Source: Chersky-840 sp963838775 (GTDB lineage: Bacteria; Actinomycetota; Acidimicrobiia; Acidimicrobiales; UBA8190). Taken from it: a DNA stretch of 64,000 nucleotides. A program made the position numbers and the translations under genes. The DNA is taken from the NCBI GenBank assembly GCA_963838775.1, contig CAWISP010000036.1, positions 1-64,000 on the forward strand, read 5' to 3'. Shown one piece after another: positions 27,900-36,148 of this stretch. The notes below the pieces were generated by a model. That model was not told where the DNA came from. It worked only from the letters and a program-made list of their open reading frames with translations, and did not search any database. Within the stretch, counting starts at the first letter, position 1; every line of letters starts with the position of its first letter.

Positions 27900-28868
27900 A
27901 TGAAAGTCGAAGCGCTGGGGGTTCTGAACGAACAGGCACTCGACGCTTTCGCGCCCTTTGGGTCTTCTCCCGGTTTGGAGTTTGACCTGCACTCAGTGCG
28001 GTTCATTGAGCCCTGCGGTCTAGTGGCCCTGGCCTGTCTGGCCGAACACGGCGCTGCTGAGGGCGACGAGATGTCTCTTCGACTCCCTAAGTCGGGTAAC
28101 GCCACCGAGTACCTCTCGCGTATGAACGTGGGCAGAGTGCTCAGGGAGAGGTGTGGCATCCGAGATGCCTTGCCCACCGTTCGTCGTGCGGACCTCCGTG
28201 GCGGCATGCTGGAGGTCCAGCGATTCGAGACGGAGGATGGTGCTGACGAACTCGCGGACATACTGGAGCAGCGCCTTTCGTACCCCCTGCTGCGGAGTGA
28301 AGCTGCGAGTCCAACCCCGGTCGCCCCCACAAGGAACGCAATCGCGCCTCAAACGAAACCCGCCATTGCAAAGACCCGAACTTCGCAATCACCGGTGGCG
28401 GTCCCGGGATCGTCCGGTGAAGCCCAGGTGGCCGCGTTTTTGATCGCGGCTATCAATCAGCAGGCCAACCGACAGGGCGCGATCCCAGTGACGGCGAACA
28501 ACATCGGCCTTCTTCCGCGGTGGATGGCGAACGAGGGAGGGCTCTGGGCGAACAACCCGCTCAACACCTCACATGGTTCAGCCGCATATCCGCACCAGTT
28601 CACGACCAGCGGTCAGGACACCGGGATTCTGATCTTTCCGACTCTGTCTTCTGGTATCGCGGCGACGGCGGCGACACTCCTGTCGAATCCGTCATACGCA
28701 CGGGTCTTGAGAGTGCTCAGATCGGGTACTGCGTCCTGCGTCAGCTTCGCCAGGGCTGTGATCCAATCACCATGGGCGTCTGGTCACTACAGCCACGACC
28801 CTGCCGGTTTTTGTTCGGGGAGGATCGTGCCGGTCCGACGGGACCATAAACGCCACCACGCCGGATAG
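27900..28868 (+). CDS. STAS-like domain fused to lysozyme-like domain
   Basis: 322 residues from ATG 27900. Residues 1-100 look like a STAS-type sulphate-transporter/anti-sigma-antagonist fold (GLEFDLHSVRFIEPCGLVALACL) with the linker ...FETEDGADELADILEQRL, as in proteins that continue into a GHKL ATPase. Instead, after a Pro/Thr-rich stretch, it continues into the same lysozyme-like domain as 25136-26470 (MANEGGLWANNPLNTS, QFTTSGQDT, QSPWASGHYSHDPAGFC). It has no signal peptide or membrane helix, so how the C-terminal domain would reach the wall is unclear. It looks like a recombination product between two unrelated genes. Confidence 0.65.
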   Translation: MKVEALGVLNEQALDAFAPFGSSPGLEFDLHSVRFIEPCGLVALACLAEHGAAEGDEMSLRLPKSGNATEYLSRMNVGRVLRERCGIRDALPTVRRADLRGGMLEVQRFETEDGADELADILEQRLSYPLLRSEAASPTPVAPTRNAIAPQTKPAIAKTRTSQSPVAVPGSSGEAQVAAFLIAAINQQANRQGAIPVTANNIGLLPRWMANEGGLWANNPLNTSHGSAAYPHQFTTSGQDTGILIFPTLSSGIAATAATLLSNPSYARVLRVLRSGTASCVSFARAVIQSPWASGHYSHDPAGFCSGRIVPVRRDHKRHHAG

Positions 28869-29890
28869 TCCCGGGATGCCACGTAGCCAGGCCCCGCATG
28901 GCAAAGGGCCGACCACGACCTCGCTCAGTTCACGACCGCAGTCGTGAGCGATGTCGGGCTTGCCGCTTTCGAGACTCGATCAGAATCAGCCCCGACTCAC
29001 GACGCCACCTCACCGGCGGCGAACTCGGCGGGATCAAGGTCAGGGCGGGTGAGCCACGCCTGGTACTCATTGAATGTCATGCCGACCCACCGGTGCTCCC
29101 GTTGCGACCATGCCGCGTAGGTGGGGAACGGCGGGTGCTCGGCCAGGTTGGCCGTGTCGCCATGGTGGGACTTGTGAGGCATTCTTCGTTGCTCCGTTCG
29201 TGGGCTCAAGGCGACGATATAGCAAGGGTGTTCGCCGCCGTGCCGCAGGCTGTAGAGCCCTTGAGCGGCATCGGCATGATGGCGGGCGTTTCTCACGAGA
29301 CGGTCAACTGCTAATCAATGCATGGTCAACCGGGCCGTGCCTGACCAGACTTCACCCCGGACGACACGCATCCGGTGGCCCGAGATCCCCATTTCTGACG
29401 AGGACGTTCCCTCCTCCGAGACCTACCGTGGTTCTTGGGTAGCTCGGGAGGTCGATGGCCCCTCATCGTTCGCCACGGGCGCCCAGGGGGAATGCGGCGG
29501 GGCGTGGGACGGCATTGGGCTGTTCACCCACATTCTCGTTGAGGATGGGCGTTCAAGTAGGTGGCCACGGGAGCGCAGATCGGGGCCGTCCATCGGGTAT
29601 CTCTTCAAGCACAAGAGCCCGGCTGGCAGGTGAACCGACAGGGAATGTGTTCGGCCAGAAGCAGAGGTCGAAGGACTCTGGCCAACGGAACATATCGGCG
29701 TAGCGTAGTTCTCGGCGCTCCAGGGAAAGACCCCCGCCCCCGCTCGCAAGCGCCGCATTGGGGGGCGAGGGGCAGCGCAGGGAGCCCCTCCGCAAAGGGT
29801 CCCTGCGCCCACGTCGTAGCTCTACGCTGGGAGCAAAGCACCGATCCCGTCGCCACCCCCCGGAGGCGTAGCCTTTCCCCGGAGGGCCGA
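28869..29890. other. Poorly coding stretch with one possible small gene
   Basis: Apart from the small minus-strand frame at 28997-29182, no frame here has recognisable content; frames overlap on both strands. It may be degraded island DNA. Confidence 0.35.
28997..29182 (-). CDS. Small hypothetical protein
   Basis: 61 residues (MPHKSHHGDTANLAEHPPFP start; MTFNEYQAWLTRPDLDP later). Composition is protein-like and the start is the internal ATG where conserved-looking content begins. No family recognised and no clear ribosome site. Low confidence. Confidence 0.35.
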   Translation of the reverse strand: MPHKSHHGDTANLAEHPPFPTYAAWSQREHRWVGMTFNEYQAWLTRPDLDPAEFAAGEVAS

Positions 29891-30091
29891 ATGGCCGGGT
29901 ATGAACTCGTCAGCATCGTGTGGCATCAACATAGCCACGTGATCGACCTGATCTACCTCCACGGCGAGCCCGAGCACATGATTGCGTCTGAGGCGATCAC
30001 GGCCTTGTTCGCTGCGGACGCCGGACTGGACGCCGTGCCCACGCCCGATGACACCCGTCGCTGGGTCCAGAGACACCGATGGGCACCATGA
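29891..30091 (+). CDS. Small hypothetical protein
   Basis: 66 residues from ATG 29891 with GGAGGG about six bases upstream. MAGYELVSIVWHQHSHVIDL leads into a helical stretch (EHMIASEAITALFAADAGL). No family recognised. The ribosome site is the best support. Confidence 0.45.
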   Translation: MAGYELVSIVWHQHSHVIDLIYLHGEPEHMIASEAITALFAADAGLDAVPTPDDTRRWVQRHRWAP

Positions 30092-30360
30092 CCGAACGCG
30101 AGCCCGTGGACACTCCCGAGGAGTAGCGTACCGTTTTCTTAGGCGATCCCGCAGCGGGTGAGTGGCCCCCTCGTTTATCCTGAGCGCCCAGGGGATGGTG
30201 GGGTACAGGTCGCGTTGACATTCACTGTACCCCGCAGGGCGCGGTCAGTGCCCCGCCGCCCTCATGCCTAACGGTGTAGGTCGCGTTCCGGCGCTCTGCC
30301 GCCCGCCAACGCTGACACAAGTCGCTACGGAGTCGTCAGGGATAGCGTCATCGGGCATAC

Positions 30361-30645
30361 TCAGTGACGACGATCCCGGTACAACCCGGGTATCCCCCGT
30401 AGCGGATGCTTGCGTCGCTCTAGAAGGACATCGTCGAACGCGAATACGTCGGGGAAGACGTGATCATCTGAGAGCCGCCGTATGCGGTAGCCGTCACCGA
30501 GTACCTCTGCCACCTTGAAGCCGGTGGTCCATTCCCCGAGGAATCGGTTCCGCACACAGACCTTCGTACCCACACCCAGCGTCGAAACCGGATCGCCGTC
30601 TTGGGTGGACGCCTTATGGACGTCCTGGGCCTTGTCCTGGTCCAC
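30361..30645 (-). CDS. Small hypothetical protein with SH3/Tudor-like pattern
   Basis: 94 residues. GTKVCVRNRFLGEWTTGFKV, then DGYRIRRLSDDHVFPDVFAFDDV, resembles short beta-barrel proteins common in actinobacteria, where a VRNRF-W-GF core alternates with strands. Function unknown. It lies in a group of short minus-strand genes (30361-31522). Confidence 0.5.
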   Translation of the reverse strand: MDQDKAQDVHKASTQDGDPVSTLGVGTKVCVRNRFLGEWTTGFKVAEVLGDGYRIRRLSDDHVFPDVFAFDDVLLERRKHPLRGIPGLYRDRRH

Positions 30646-30678
30646 ACTGCCACCTTCCGGCCCTCCCGGAGCCTTCGA

Positions 30679-30981
30679 CTATGGAAGCAACACTGACTCT
30701 CGTTCGATACTTACCGAAGCGTCGGTCATGGAACTGTGGTCACTGGAAACCGCATCGGGCGCCCCGGTCTGAGTGCGAGCCGTGGTCCAGAACTGCGACC
30801 AGTAGTCGCGCCAGTTGGAGGAACCGAGTGTCCACGCCAGGGCAGCGATTCCGATTCCGCCTGCGACCATTCGGCGCATGCGGAAGGGATCGACAAGCTG
30901 GACATGGTGCTTTAGGTGTCCCGGATCACGTGGCGGCTCCACCTGCTCCGCAGCAAGCGCGGGAGGGGCGATCAGGTCAGT
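30679..30981 (-). CDS. Possible small membrane protein, start unclear
   Basis: The frame overlaps the end of the gene at 30977 and reads DLIAPPALAAEQVEPPRDP, then RRMVAGGIGIAALAWTLGSS (one short hydrophobic stretch). No good start codon is visible near the overlap; an internal ATG at MRRM is the first usable one. Weakly supported. Confidence 0.3.
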   Translation of the reverse strand, partial: TDLIAPPALAAEQVEPPRDPGHLKHHVQLVDPFRMRRMVAGGIGIAALAWTLGSSNWRDYWSQFWTTARTQTGAPDAVSSDHSSMTDASVSIERESVLLP

Positions 30982-31186
30982 GACCCACGACCGATTCCGG
31001 AGGGTGCTCCTCGTTGAAGGCCTTGCACGCAGCGCGAGCGACGGTGAGGCGGTCCTGGAGTTCTTTGAGTCGGTCCAGGGGGGCGGAGGAAACAGCCTCC
31101 CGGTCATAGGCCGCCTGTGCTGCTCGTTCTTCAGCGAACAACTGGCGTCGACGCTCCTCGATGTGTTGGGGCTCCTCGTCACTCAT
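30977..31186 (-). CDS. Small charged helical protein
   Basis: 69 residues from ATG 31186 (MSDEEPQHIEERRRQLFAEE). It is almost entirely charged alpha-helix (APLDRLKELQDRLTVARAAC) and probably forms a coiled coil. No family recognised. Confidence 0.5.
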   Translation of the reverse strand: MSDEEPQHIEERRRQLFAEERAAQAAYDREAVSSAPLDRLKELQDRLTVARAACKAFNEEHPPESVVGH

Positions 31187-31219
31187 GGCCCGAGCCTACG
31201 CCCAGAGTCGAAGGCGCGG

Positions 31220-31522
31220 TCATCCAGTCGGTGCTCGCCGTCGCAGCCCCCGCCACGGCCTGCGACCAAAGGCCCCCGTTATCTCATCGAACTGCGTGCA
31301 TTTCCGGCAGATCGGGAGGTCCTTCGGGATGGGGAGGGCCGTGTCGATGGGGCGTCCGCACTTGCTCCGACCACTGACTGAGGACAGAACGTGTTGGACG
31401 GTGGGAGGGGTCTCAGAGGGAATCAAGCCGAAGACACGGCGCTCTGCCACGGGGTCAAGCGTAGGTCCGGTCCGGGTGGCTCCTGCACTCCGCCGACCTT
31501 CCGAGGCGTAGACACACCCCAC
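31220..31522 (-). CDS. Small zinc-finger-like protein
   Basis: The C-terminal part shows a possible metal site typical of short actinobacterial proteins: HVLSS...KCGRPID followed by LPICRKC (His/Cys/CxxC spacing). The start is uncertain; GTG 31522 gives 100 residues and avoids the left end of the IS21 element, which would overlap the upstream ATG. Function unknown. Confidence 0.4.
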   Translation of the reverse strand: MGCVYASEGRRSAGATRTGPTLDPVAERRVFGLIPSETPPTVQHVLSSVSGRSKCGRPIDTALPIPKDLPICRKCTQFDEITGAFGRRPWRGLRRRAPTG

Positions 31523-31715
31523 CCTGAGGCGTACGGTGGCCGTAGGTGGCTCAGGAGAGGCGTCGTTGCCGACGATTTTTGAATCTCCCCACAGATGATC
31601 ACCGAAATTCCCCACCCTTGAGCGTCGGGTTGGGCCTCAGGGTCCACCAACGCGAGCAGGGCCCCTCCGAGGCTGGCGGTTCCTATGCCAACCAGCCCGA
31701 AGGGACCCGCTCGTC

Positions 31716-33020
31716 ATGCTCACACAAGGGGAAGACGTGGAAGCACATGCACTACGAGAGCGGGGCTGGTCGATTTCGGCCATCGCCCGACACCTGGGAC
31801 GCGACCGCAAGACCATCCGGGGCTATCTGAGCGGCGCCCGCCAGCCGGGGGTGAGCCGGAAATCGGCACCTGACCCGCTGGCGGTGGTCGAGGACTACAT
31901 CCGGCTTCGCTTTGCCGACGACTGCCACGTGTGGGCCAGTGCCCTCTATGACGAGGTAGTCCCCCTCGGCTACGCGCTCAGCTACCCCAGCTTCGTGCGC
32001 CAGATCCGAGCTCGTGGTCTGCGCCCGCACTGCGAGGCATGTCGAGGCGTGAAGGGCAGAGACACCATCGAGATCGACCATCCCGCCGGCGAGGAGATCC
32101 AGTGGGACTGGTTCGAGCGGCGCAACGCACCGTGGGACGGGACCGCGTATGTGCTCCTCGGCACGTTGCCGCATTCGGGGCGCATCCGCGGTGTGCTGGC
32201 CGAACACATGGACCAGCCGCATCTCATCGAGGCCATGGACAAGGTGATGCGTCGTCTCGGGGGAACGGCTCACGTGTGGCGCACCGACCGCCTGGCCTCG
32301 GTGATCAAACCGGGGACAAGCGACGTCCAGGCGAGCTTCGCCCCGGTGGCCAAGCACTACGGAGCCATCGTCGAACCGTGTCCACCCCGACGGGGCAACC
32401 GCAAGGGGTCGGTCGAGTCCTCGGTGCGTTTCTGCTCGGGACGATGGTGGCGCACCCTGAGCGCCAAGGACCCTGAGTCGGCCCAGATCTCACTGGACCG
32501 CTTCCTGGCCAGCACCGGGGATGCCCGACCACGACGCAGCTCCGACGGGACACGCACCACGGTCGGTGTCCTGGCCGACGCCGAACCGCTCATGGCCCTG
32601 CCGTGGGCGCCCTATCCCGCCACCATCTGTGTGGAGCGCACCGTGGCCGACAACGCCACGGTGGCGTTTCGAGGCAACCGCTATTCGGTGCCGCCAGGAC
32701 TCACGGGCTCGGTGTTCGAGGTGCGCCATCGGCTGTCCACCCAGACCCTCGAGATCCACAGCTCCTCGGGCGCCCTGCTCGGTCGCCACGTCCTGGCGCC
32801 GCCGGGGTCGGGGACCCTGGCTCGCCTCCCCGAGCACAGCGCCGCACTCGAAGCCGCCGTGCTGAGTGCGTTCACCACGGCGCGGCCCTGTGACAGAAAG
32901 GCCAACCGACCGCCGGGGCCCGAGGCTCTGGCCGAGGCAGCGCGCCTGTTGGGCACCGACGGCCGCGACGTCGTCGTCGACCTGGCGACTTACGCGGCGC
33001 TCGTGGAGGTGACGGCGTGA
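31716..33020 (+). CDS. istA: IS21 transposase IstA
   Basis: 434 residues. An N-terminal HTH (GWSISAIARHLGRDRKTIRGYL) is followed by the DDE integrase core: the first acid in GEEIQWDWFERR, the second in VWRTDRLASVIKPG, and the third glutamate in RRGNRKGSVESSVRF. The C-terminal Mu-like domain contains FRGNRYSVPPGLTG. It carries out the strand transfer of IS21 with IstB. The length is normal for the family and no frameshift is seen. Confidence 0.95.
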   Translation: MLTQGEDVEAHALRERGWSISAIARHLGRDRKTIRGYLSGARQPGVSRKSAPDPLAVVEDYIRLRFADDCHVWASALYDEVVPLGYALSYPSFVRQIRARGLRPHCEACRGVKGRDTIEIDHPAGEEIQWDWFERRNAPWDGTAYVLLGTLPHSGRIRGVLAEHMDQPHLIEAMDKVMRRLGGTAHVWRTDRLASVIKPGTSDVQASFAPVAKHYGAIVEPCPPRRGNRKGSVESSVRFCSGRWWRTLSAKDPESAQISLDRFLASTGDARPRRSSDGTRTTVGVLADAEPLMALPWAPYPATICVERTVADNATVAFRGNRYSVPPGLTGSVFEVRHRLSTQTLEIHSSSGALLGRHVLAPPGSGTLARLPEHSAALEAAVLSAFTTARPCDRKANRPPGPEALAEAARLLGTDGRDVVVDLATYAALVEVTA

Positions 33021-33808
33021 GCGAGGACTCGATCTATCAGACCCTGCGCAGTCATCTCGCCTACCTGCGTCTCACCGCCGCCGCTGAGGCGCTGCCGGGC
33101 GAGCTCGACCACGCCAAGGCGAACAAGCTGGGTCACACCGCCTTCTTGGAACGCCTCCTCGGGGTGGAGGTGGCGTCCACCGAGATCCGTCGGCGCGCCA
33201 GCCTTGAACGCTTCGCTTCACTCCCCTCGGCCTGGCGACTCGAGGACTTCGACTTCGACGCCCAGCCGTCGGTGGACAGAAAGACCGTGAACGAGCTCGC
33301 CACGTTGCGGTTCTTGGAGGACGCAACCAACGTCTTGTTTATCGGCCCACCCGGTGTGGGCAAGACCATGCTGGCCGTCGCCTTGGCCCGGGCGTCGATC
33401 GACGCCGGTTACCGCACCTACTACACCACCGCGGCAGATCTCGTGGCCCGATGTCACCGGGCTGCGCTCGAAGGACGGTGGGCGACCACCATGCGGTTCT
33501 TCGCCGGGCCGCGGCTCTTGGTCATCGACGAAGTCGGCTACCTGCCGCTGGCGAATGAGGCCGCCGCCTCGCTGTTCCAGGTCATCACGACCAGATACCT
33601 GAAGAGCTCGACCGTGTTGACCACCAACCTGGGCATCGCCTCATGGGGAAAGATCTTCGACGACCCCATGGTCGCCGCAGCCATGCTCGACCGGCTGCTT
33701 CATCGCTCGGTGGTGTTCAACATCGACGGCGACAGCTACCGCATGCGGACCCACCGGGCCCGCTCGGAGAACCTCCGCAAGGGGGTGAGGCCAACGACTG
33801 CCAAGTAG
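33017..33808 (+). CDS. istB: IS21 helper ATPase IstB
   Basis: 263 residues. Walker A GPPGVGKTMLA, Walker B LLVIDEVGYLPL and sensor I SSTVLTTNLGIASW place it in the DnaC-like AAA+ group. It selects target DNA and activates IstA. The start overlaps the istA stop by 4 bases. Full length. Confidence 0.95.
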   Translation: MSEDSIYQTLRSHLAYLRLTAAAEALPGELDHAKANKLGHTAFLERLLGVEVASTEIRRRASLERFASLPSAWRLEDFDFDAQPSVDRKTVNELATLRFLEDATNVLFIGPPGVGKTMLAVALARASIDAGYRTYYTTAADLVARCHRAALEGRWATTMRFFAGPRLLVIDEVGYLPLANEAAASLFQVITTRYLKSSTVLTTNLGIASWGKIFDDPMVAAAMLDRLLHRSVVFNIDGDSYRMRTHRARSENLRKGVRPTTAK

Positions 33809-33875
33809 AATCAGCGACAACCCACCCCGGCGATCAACTGGGGACTTTCAGTGATCGAGAGTGGGGAGTTTCCGA

Positions 33876-34487
33876 GATCGGCGGCATCGTCTCGTCCCCC
33901 TTGGGGGGCACCTACCGGGGCAGCGGCGCCGGGCGTGGGGACTTCATGGGTCCCTGCGCTCCCGCCGCCCACTTCGAAGCCACCTGAGGTAAACGTCCCA
34001 TAGGTTTGGATGGGATCCTCGTCGGAACGAGTACGCGGTGGAGACCTAATCGAGGACCCCGGCTTTCAGAGGGGAGAGGGACCTCGTCTCCTGGCTTGCC
34101 GGGGCCGGGGTGGGGGCTCTGGGGGACACCTACCCGGGCCATCGCTGAACGGCTCAGGGCGGTCGAGGTGTCGCCTTTCTTGGGCCATGGGCAGAGCTGG
34201 AAGGTCCATCAGGCCGCCCACTCACTTCGCCAGATGGCCCGTGTGCTTATGGGTGCAAACCCCTCTCCGACACCCTCCTCATCACGGTCCGACTACACGG
34301 CACCTCATAGTAAGCACTTCTACTCGGTAAGTCTCAGTCGAACCCGAGTCCTTCTGGTCGCGATTACCGCGCGGTTTCGGGGAGACTCCCATCCAGGACA
34401 ACCTGAGCAGGACCCCGCATTATCGCCCGGTCAGAGGTCGCCATCGTGCGCCCGGTAACGGGTGCGTAGATGGCTTGAGACCGCCGG
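33876..34487. other. Gene-free stretch between two insertion sequences
   Basis: No convincing gene. It holds the att-like tRNA fragment at 34251-34274 and a 13-base match (CCTGAGCAGGACC, 34402-34414) to the first part of the 66-bp repeat copy A, so a broken junction lies here between the two IS elements. Confidence 0.5.
34251..34274 (+). other. Att-like fragment of the tRNA-Leu T-arm and acceptor end
   Basis: GGGTGCAAACCCCTCTCCGA followed by CACC resembles the last 25 bases of the tRNA at 8530. CCCTCTCCGACAC is identical to it, and GGGT-CAA corresponds to the T-loop. It fits a left-over attachment site. Confidence 0.65.
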
Positions 34488-36022
34488 TGATCCCGACGAG
34501 GATGTCCTAGTCACCGTGGATTCTCGGGTGAGCCTCGGTGGTCATGATAGGTGTTGGTTGTGACGCTCAGCTTGCTTCGGCGAGTTGGACGGCGCGGCGC
34601 TGGATCTCGTCGCTGATGGCGACCGCTAGTCGGTCGAGCTGTCGGTAGCCCTTGATCCGTCTGTATTGACCCTCGGCGGCCAGCATGCCGGCGGCGGCCC
34701 AGCGCAGTCGCATGTCGCCGGCCCGCCAGCGTTTCACGTTCCTCGCGTGGGCCTTGACGATGTCGATGGTGGACTCCATCGGGTTGGTCGTCCCCAGCGT
34801 CTTGGCGAGCATGCCGGTGACGCCCAGGCGGTTGATGGTGATCGTGTCGGTGAGCCCTTCGCGAAGCGAAGCGGCCGCGTCGGGATGGGTCCGCTCGATC
34901 TTGGAGGCCAGGTTGTGCAGGGCCCGCTCGGCTTCGCCGGCGTCGGCCATCGCCCAGGCGCGGTTGAGCTCGGCGCGCACCCAGGCGTGATGGCTCTCGG
35001 GCAACAGGTCGGTCAAATTTCGCGTCTTGTGGGCTCGGCACCTCTGGATCAGCGCGACGTCGCTCCACTTGTCGGCGATGGCGTGGTAGATGGCCTTGCC
35101 GCCGTCGATGACGAAGAGCACGCCGTGGCTCGGGTCGAAGCCGCGTTCTTCGAGGCCGTCGAGGAGCCGCTTGCACGCGGCCTTGTTCTCGGTGGTGCCG
35201 TGCACGACAGAGAGCGGCATCTTGTTGCCTTGGTCGTCGACACCGAGCGCTCCCACCAGGGTTTCGTCGCCGAAGCCGAACCCGTCGATGTAGACGACCA
35301 GCCAGCGGCGGTCGCCGAGGGGGCGCGAGCGGAACTCGGCCAGACGAGCCCGGGTGGCCTCGACGAAGCGGCGCGACACCGCCGACTTGGAGGTCGAAGA
35401 CGAGGCCTCTTCGACCTCGGGGCCGACCGGCTCGAGGACGCTGCCGTAGGTGCGGGTGGACACGCCGGCGAGCATCGAGATCAGCGTGTGGCGCTCGAGC
35501 AGGTCACGCGAGGCTACCGCCGACCAGGTCTCGAGGCTGATCTCCCCGCTGCCGTCGCTGGCGCGCACCCGGGGCTTGTCGACGGCGACCATCCGCCCGC
35601 CGAGGGGCGCCTTGGCGGGCTCGCTGCCGTGGCGGCGCGCCCGCCGGGTCGGGTTGTGCTTGCCCTTCTCGCCGGCAACCTCGGTGACCTCAGCCGCCAG
35701 CAGCTGGCTGAAGACGTCGAGGCCGACGTTGACGGCCGCCGAGAGCAAGCCGTGGCGCATGTGGTTGGCGAAGACCTCCAGCTCGCCTTCGACCTTGTCG
35801 GCGAGCGTCTCGGGCAGCTCGGCGCCCTCGAAGTCGATCAGCCCGAGGCCGGGCACCAGGCGCAGGTTCGCGCCAGAGGCTTTCTTCGTGTGTGATGCTG
35901 ACATGGTTGGTGGTTCCTCCGTTTCGGTTCGGTGGGTGAACACTCCGAGCCTGCCTCACGGCAGGACCCGGAGCGGAGGACCACCCTCAAAATCCACGAC
36001 GGTCGGGACAACCTCATCCCGA
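34488..36022 (-). mobile_element. IS256-family (mutator-type) insertion sequence
   Basis: The transposase gene is flanked by imperfect inverted ends. The left (34488-34535) has GAGGATGTCCTAGTCACCGT and GGATTCTCGGGTGAGCCTC. The right (35975-36022), read on the other strand, has GAGGTTGTCCCGACCGTCGT and GGATTTTGAGGGTGGTCCTC. The size (about 1.5 kb) is typical. Direct target duplications not determined. Confidence 0.8.
34567..35904 (-). CDS. IS256-family transposase
   Basis: 445 residues from the ATG at 35904. Mutator-type DDE core: first Asp in LVVYIDGFGFGDE, second in GVLFVIDGGKAIYHA, the CRAHKTRNLTDLLP block, and the glutamate region TNPMESTID. The ending GYRQLDRLAVAI is typical. Full length with no frameshift, so it may be active. 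Confidence 0.93.
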   Translation of the reverse strand: MSASHTKKASGANLRLVPGLGLIDFEGAELPETLADKVEGELEVFANHMRHGLLSAAVNVGLDVFSQLLAAEVTEVAGEKGKHNPTRRARRHGSEPAKAPLGGRMVAVDKPRVRASDGSGEISLETWSAVASRDLLERHTLISMLAGVSTRTYGSVLEPVGPEVEEASSSTSKSAVSRRFVEATRARLAEFRSRPLGDRRWLVVYIDGFGFGDETLVGALGVDDQGNKMPLSVVHGTTENKAACKRLLDGLEERGFDPSHGVLFVIDGGKAIYHAIADKWSDVALIQRCRAHKTRNLTDLLPESHHAWVRAELNRAWAMADAGEAERALHNLASKIERTHPDAAASLREGLTDTITINRLGVTGMLAKTLGTTNPMESTIDIVKAHARNVKRWRAGDMRLRWAAAGMLAAEGQYRRIKGYRQLDRLAVAISDEIQRRAVQLAEAS

Positions 36023-36148
36023 CCGGCCTGGGGGTTGCCGGGCGGGTCTGCGTATTGCTCTGGTCCGGCCACCACCCGTAGGCCGGTCGTGTCTTACATG
36101 AGCGCATTGACATTGGCTACCCTGGCCCGCCAGAATCCCGCGAGACCG

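Larger units (their letters stand above)
31578..33873 (+). mobile_element. IS21-family insertion sequence
   Basis: istA and istB overlap by 4 bases and are flanked by imperfect inverted ends. The left end (31581-31616) reads ...CTCCCCAC...GATCACCGAAATTCCCCAC, and the right end (33837-33873) is its inverse with TTTCAGTGATCGAGAGTGGGGAG. The element is about 2.3 kb and looks complete. Exact ends and target-site duplications cannot be set by eye. Confidence 0.85.

Noticed and set aside
28898..29314. A 138-residue plus-strand gene
   Set aside because: Arg/Ser/Pro-rich composition as expected of the antisense of G+C-rich DNA; the small minus-strand frame is more protein-like.
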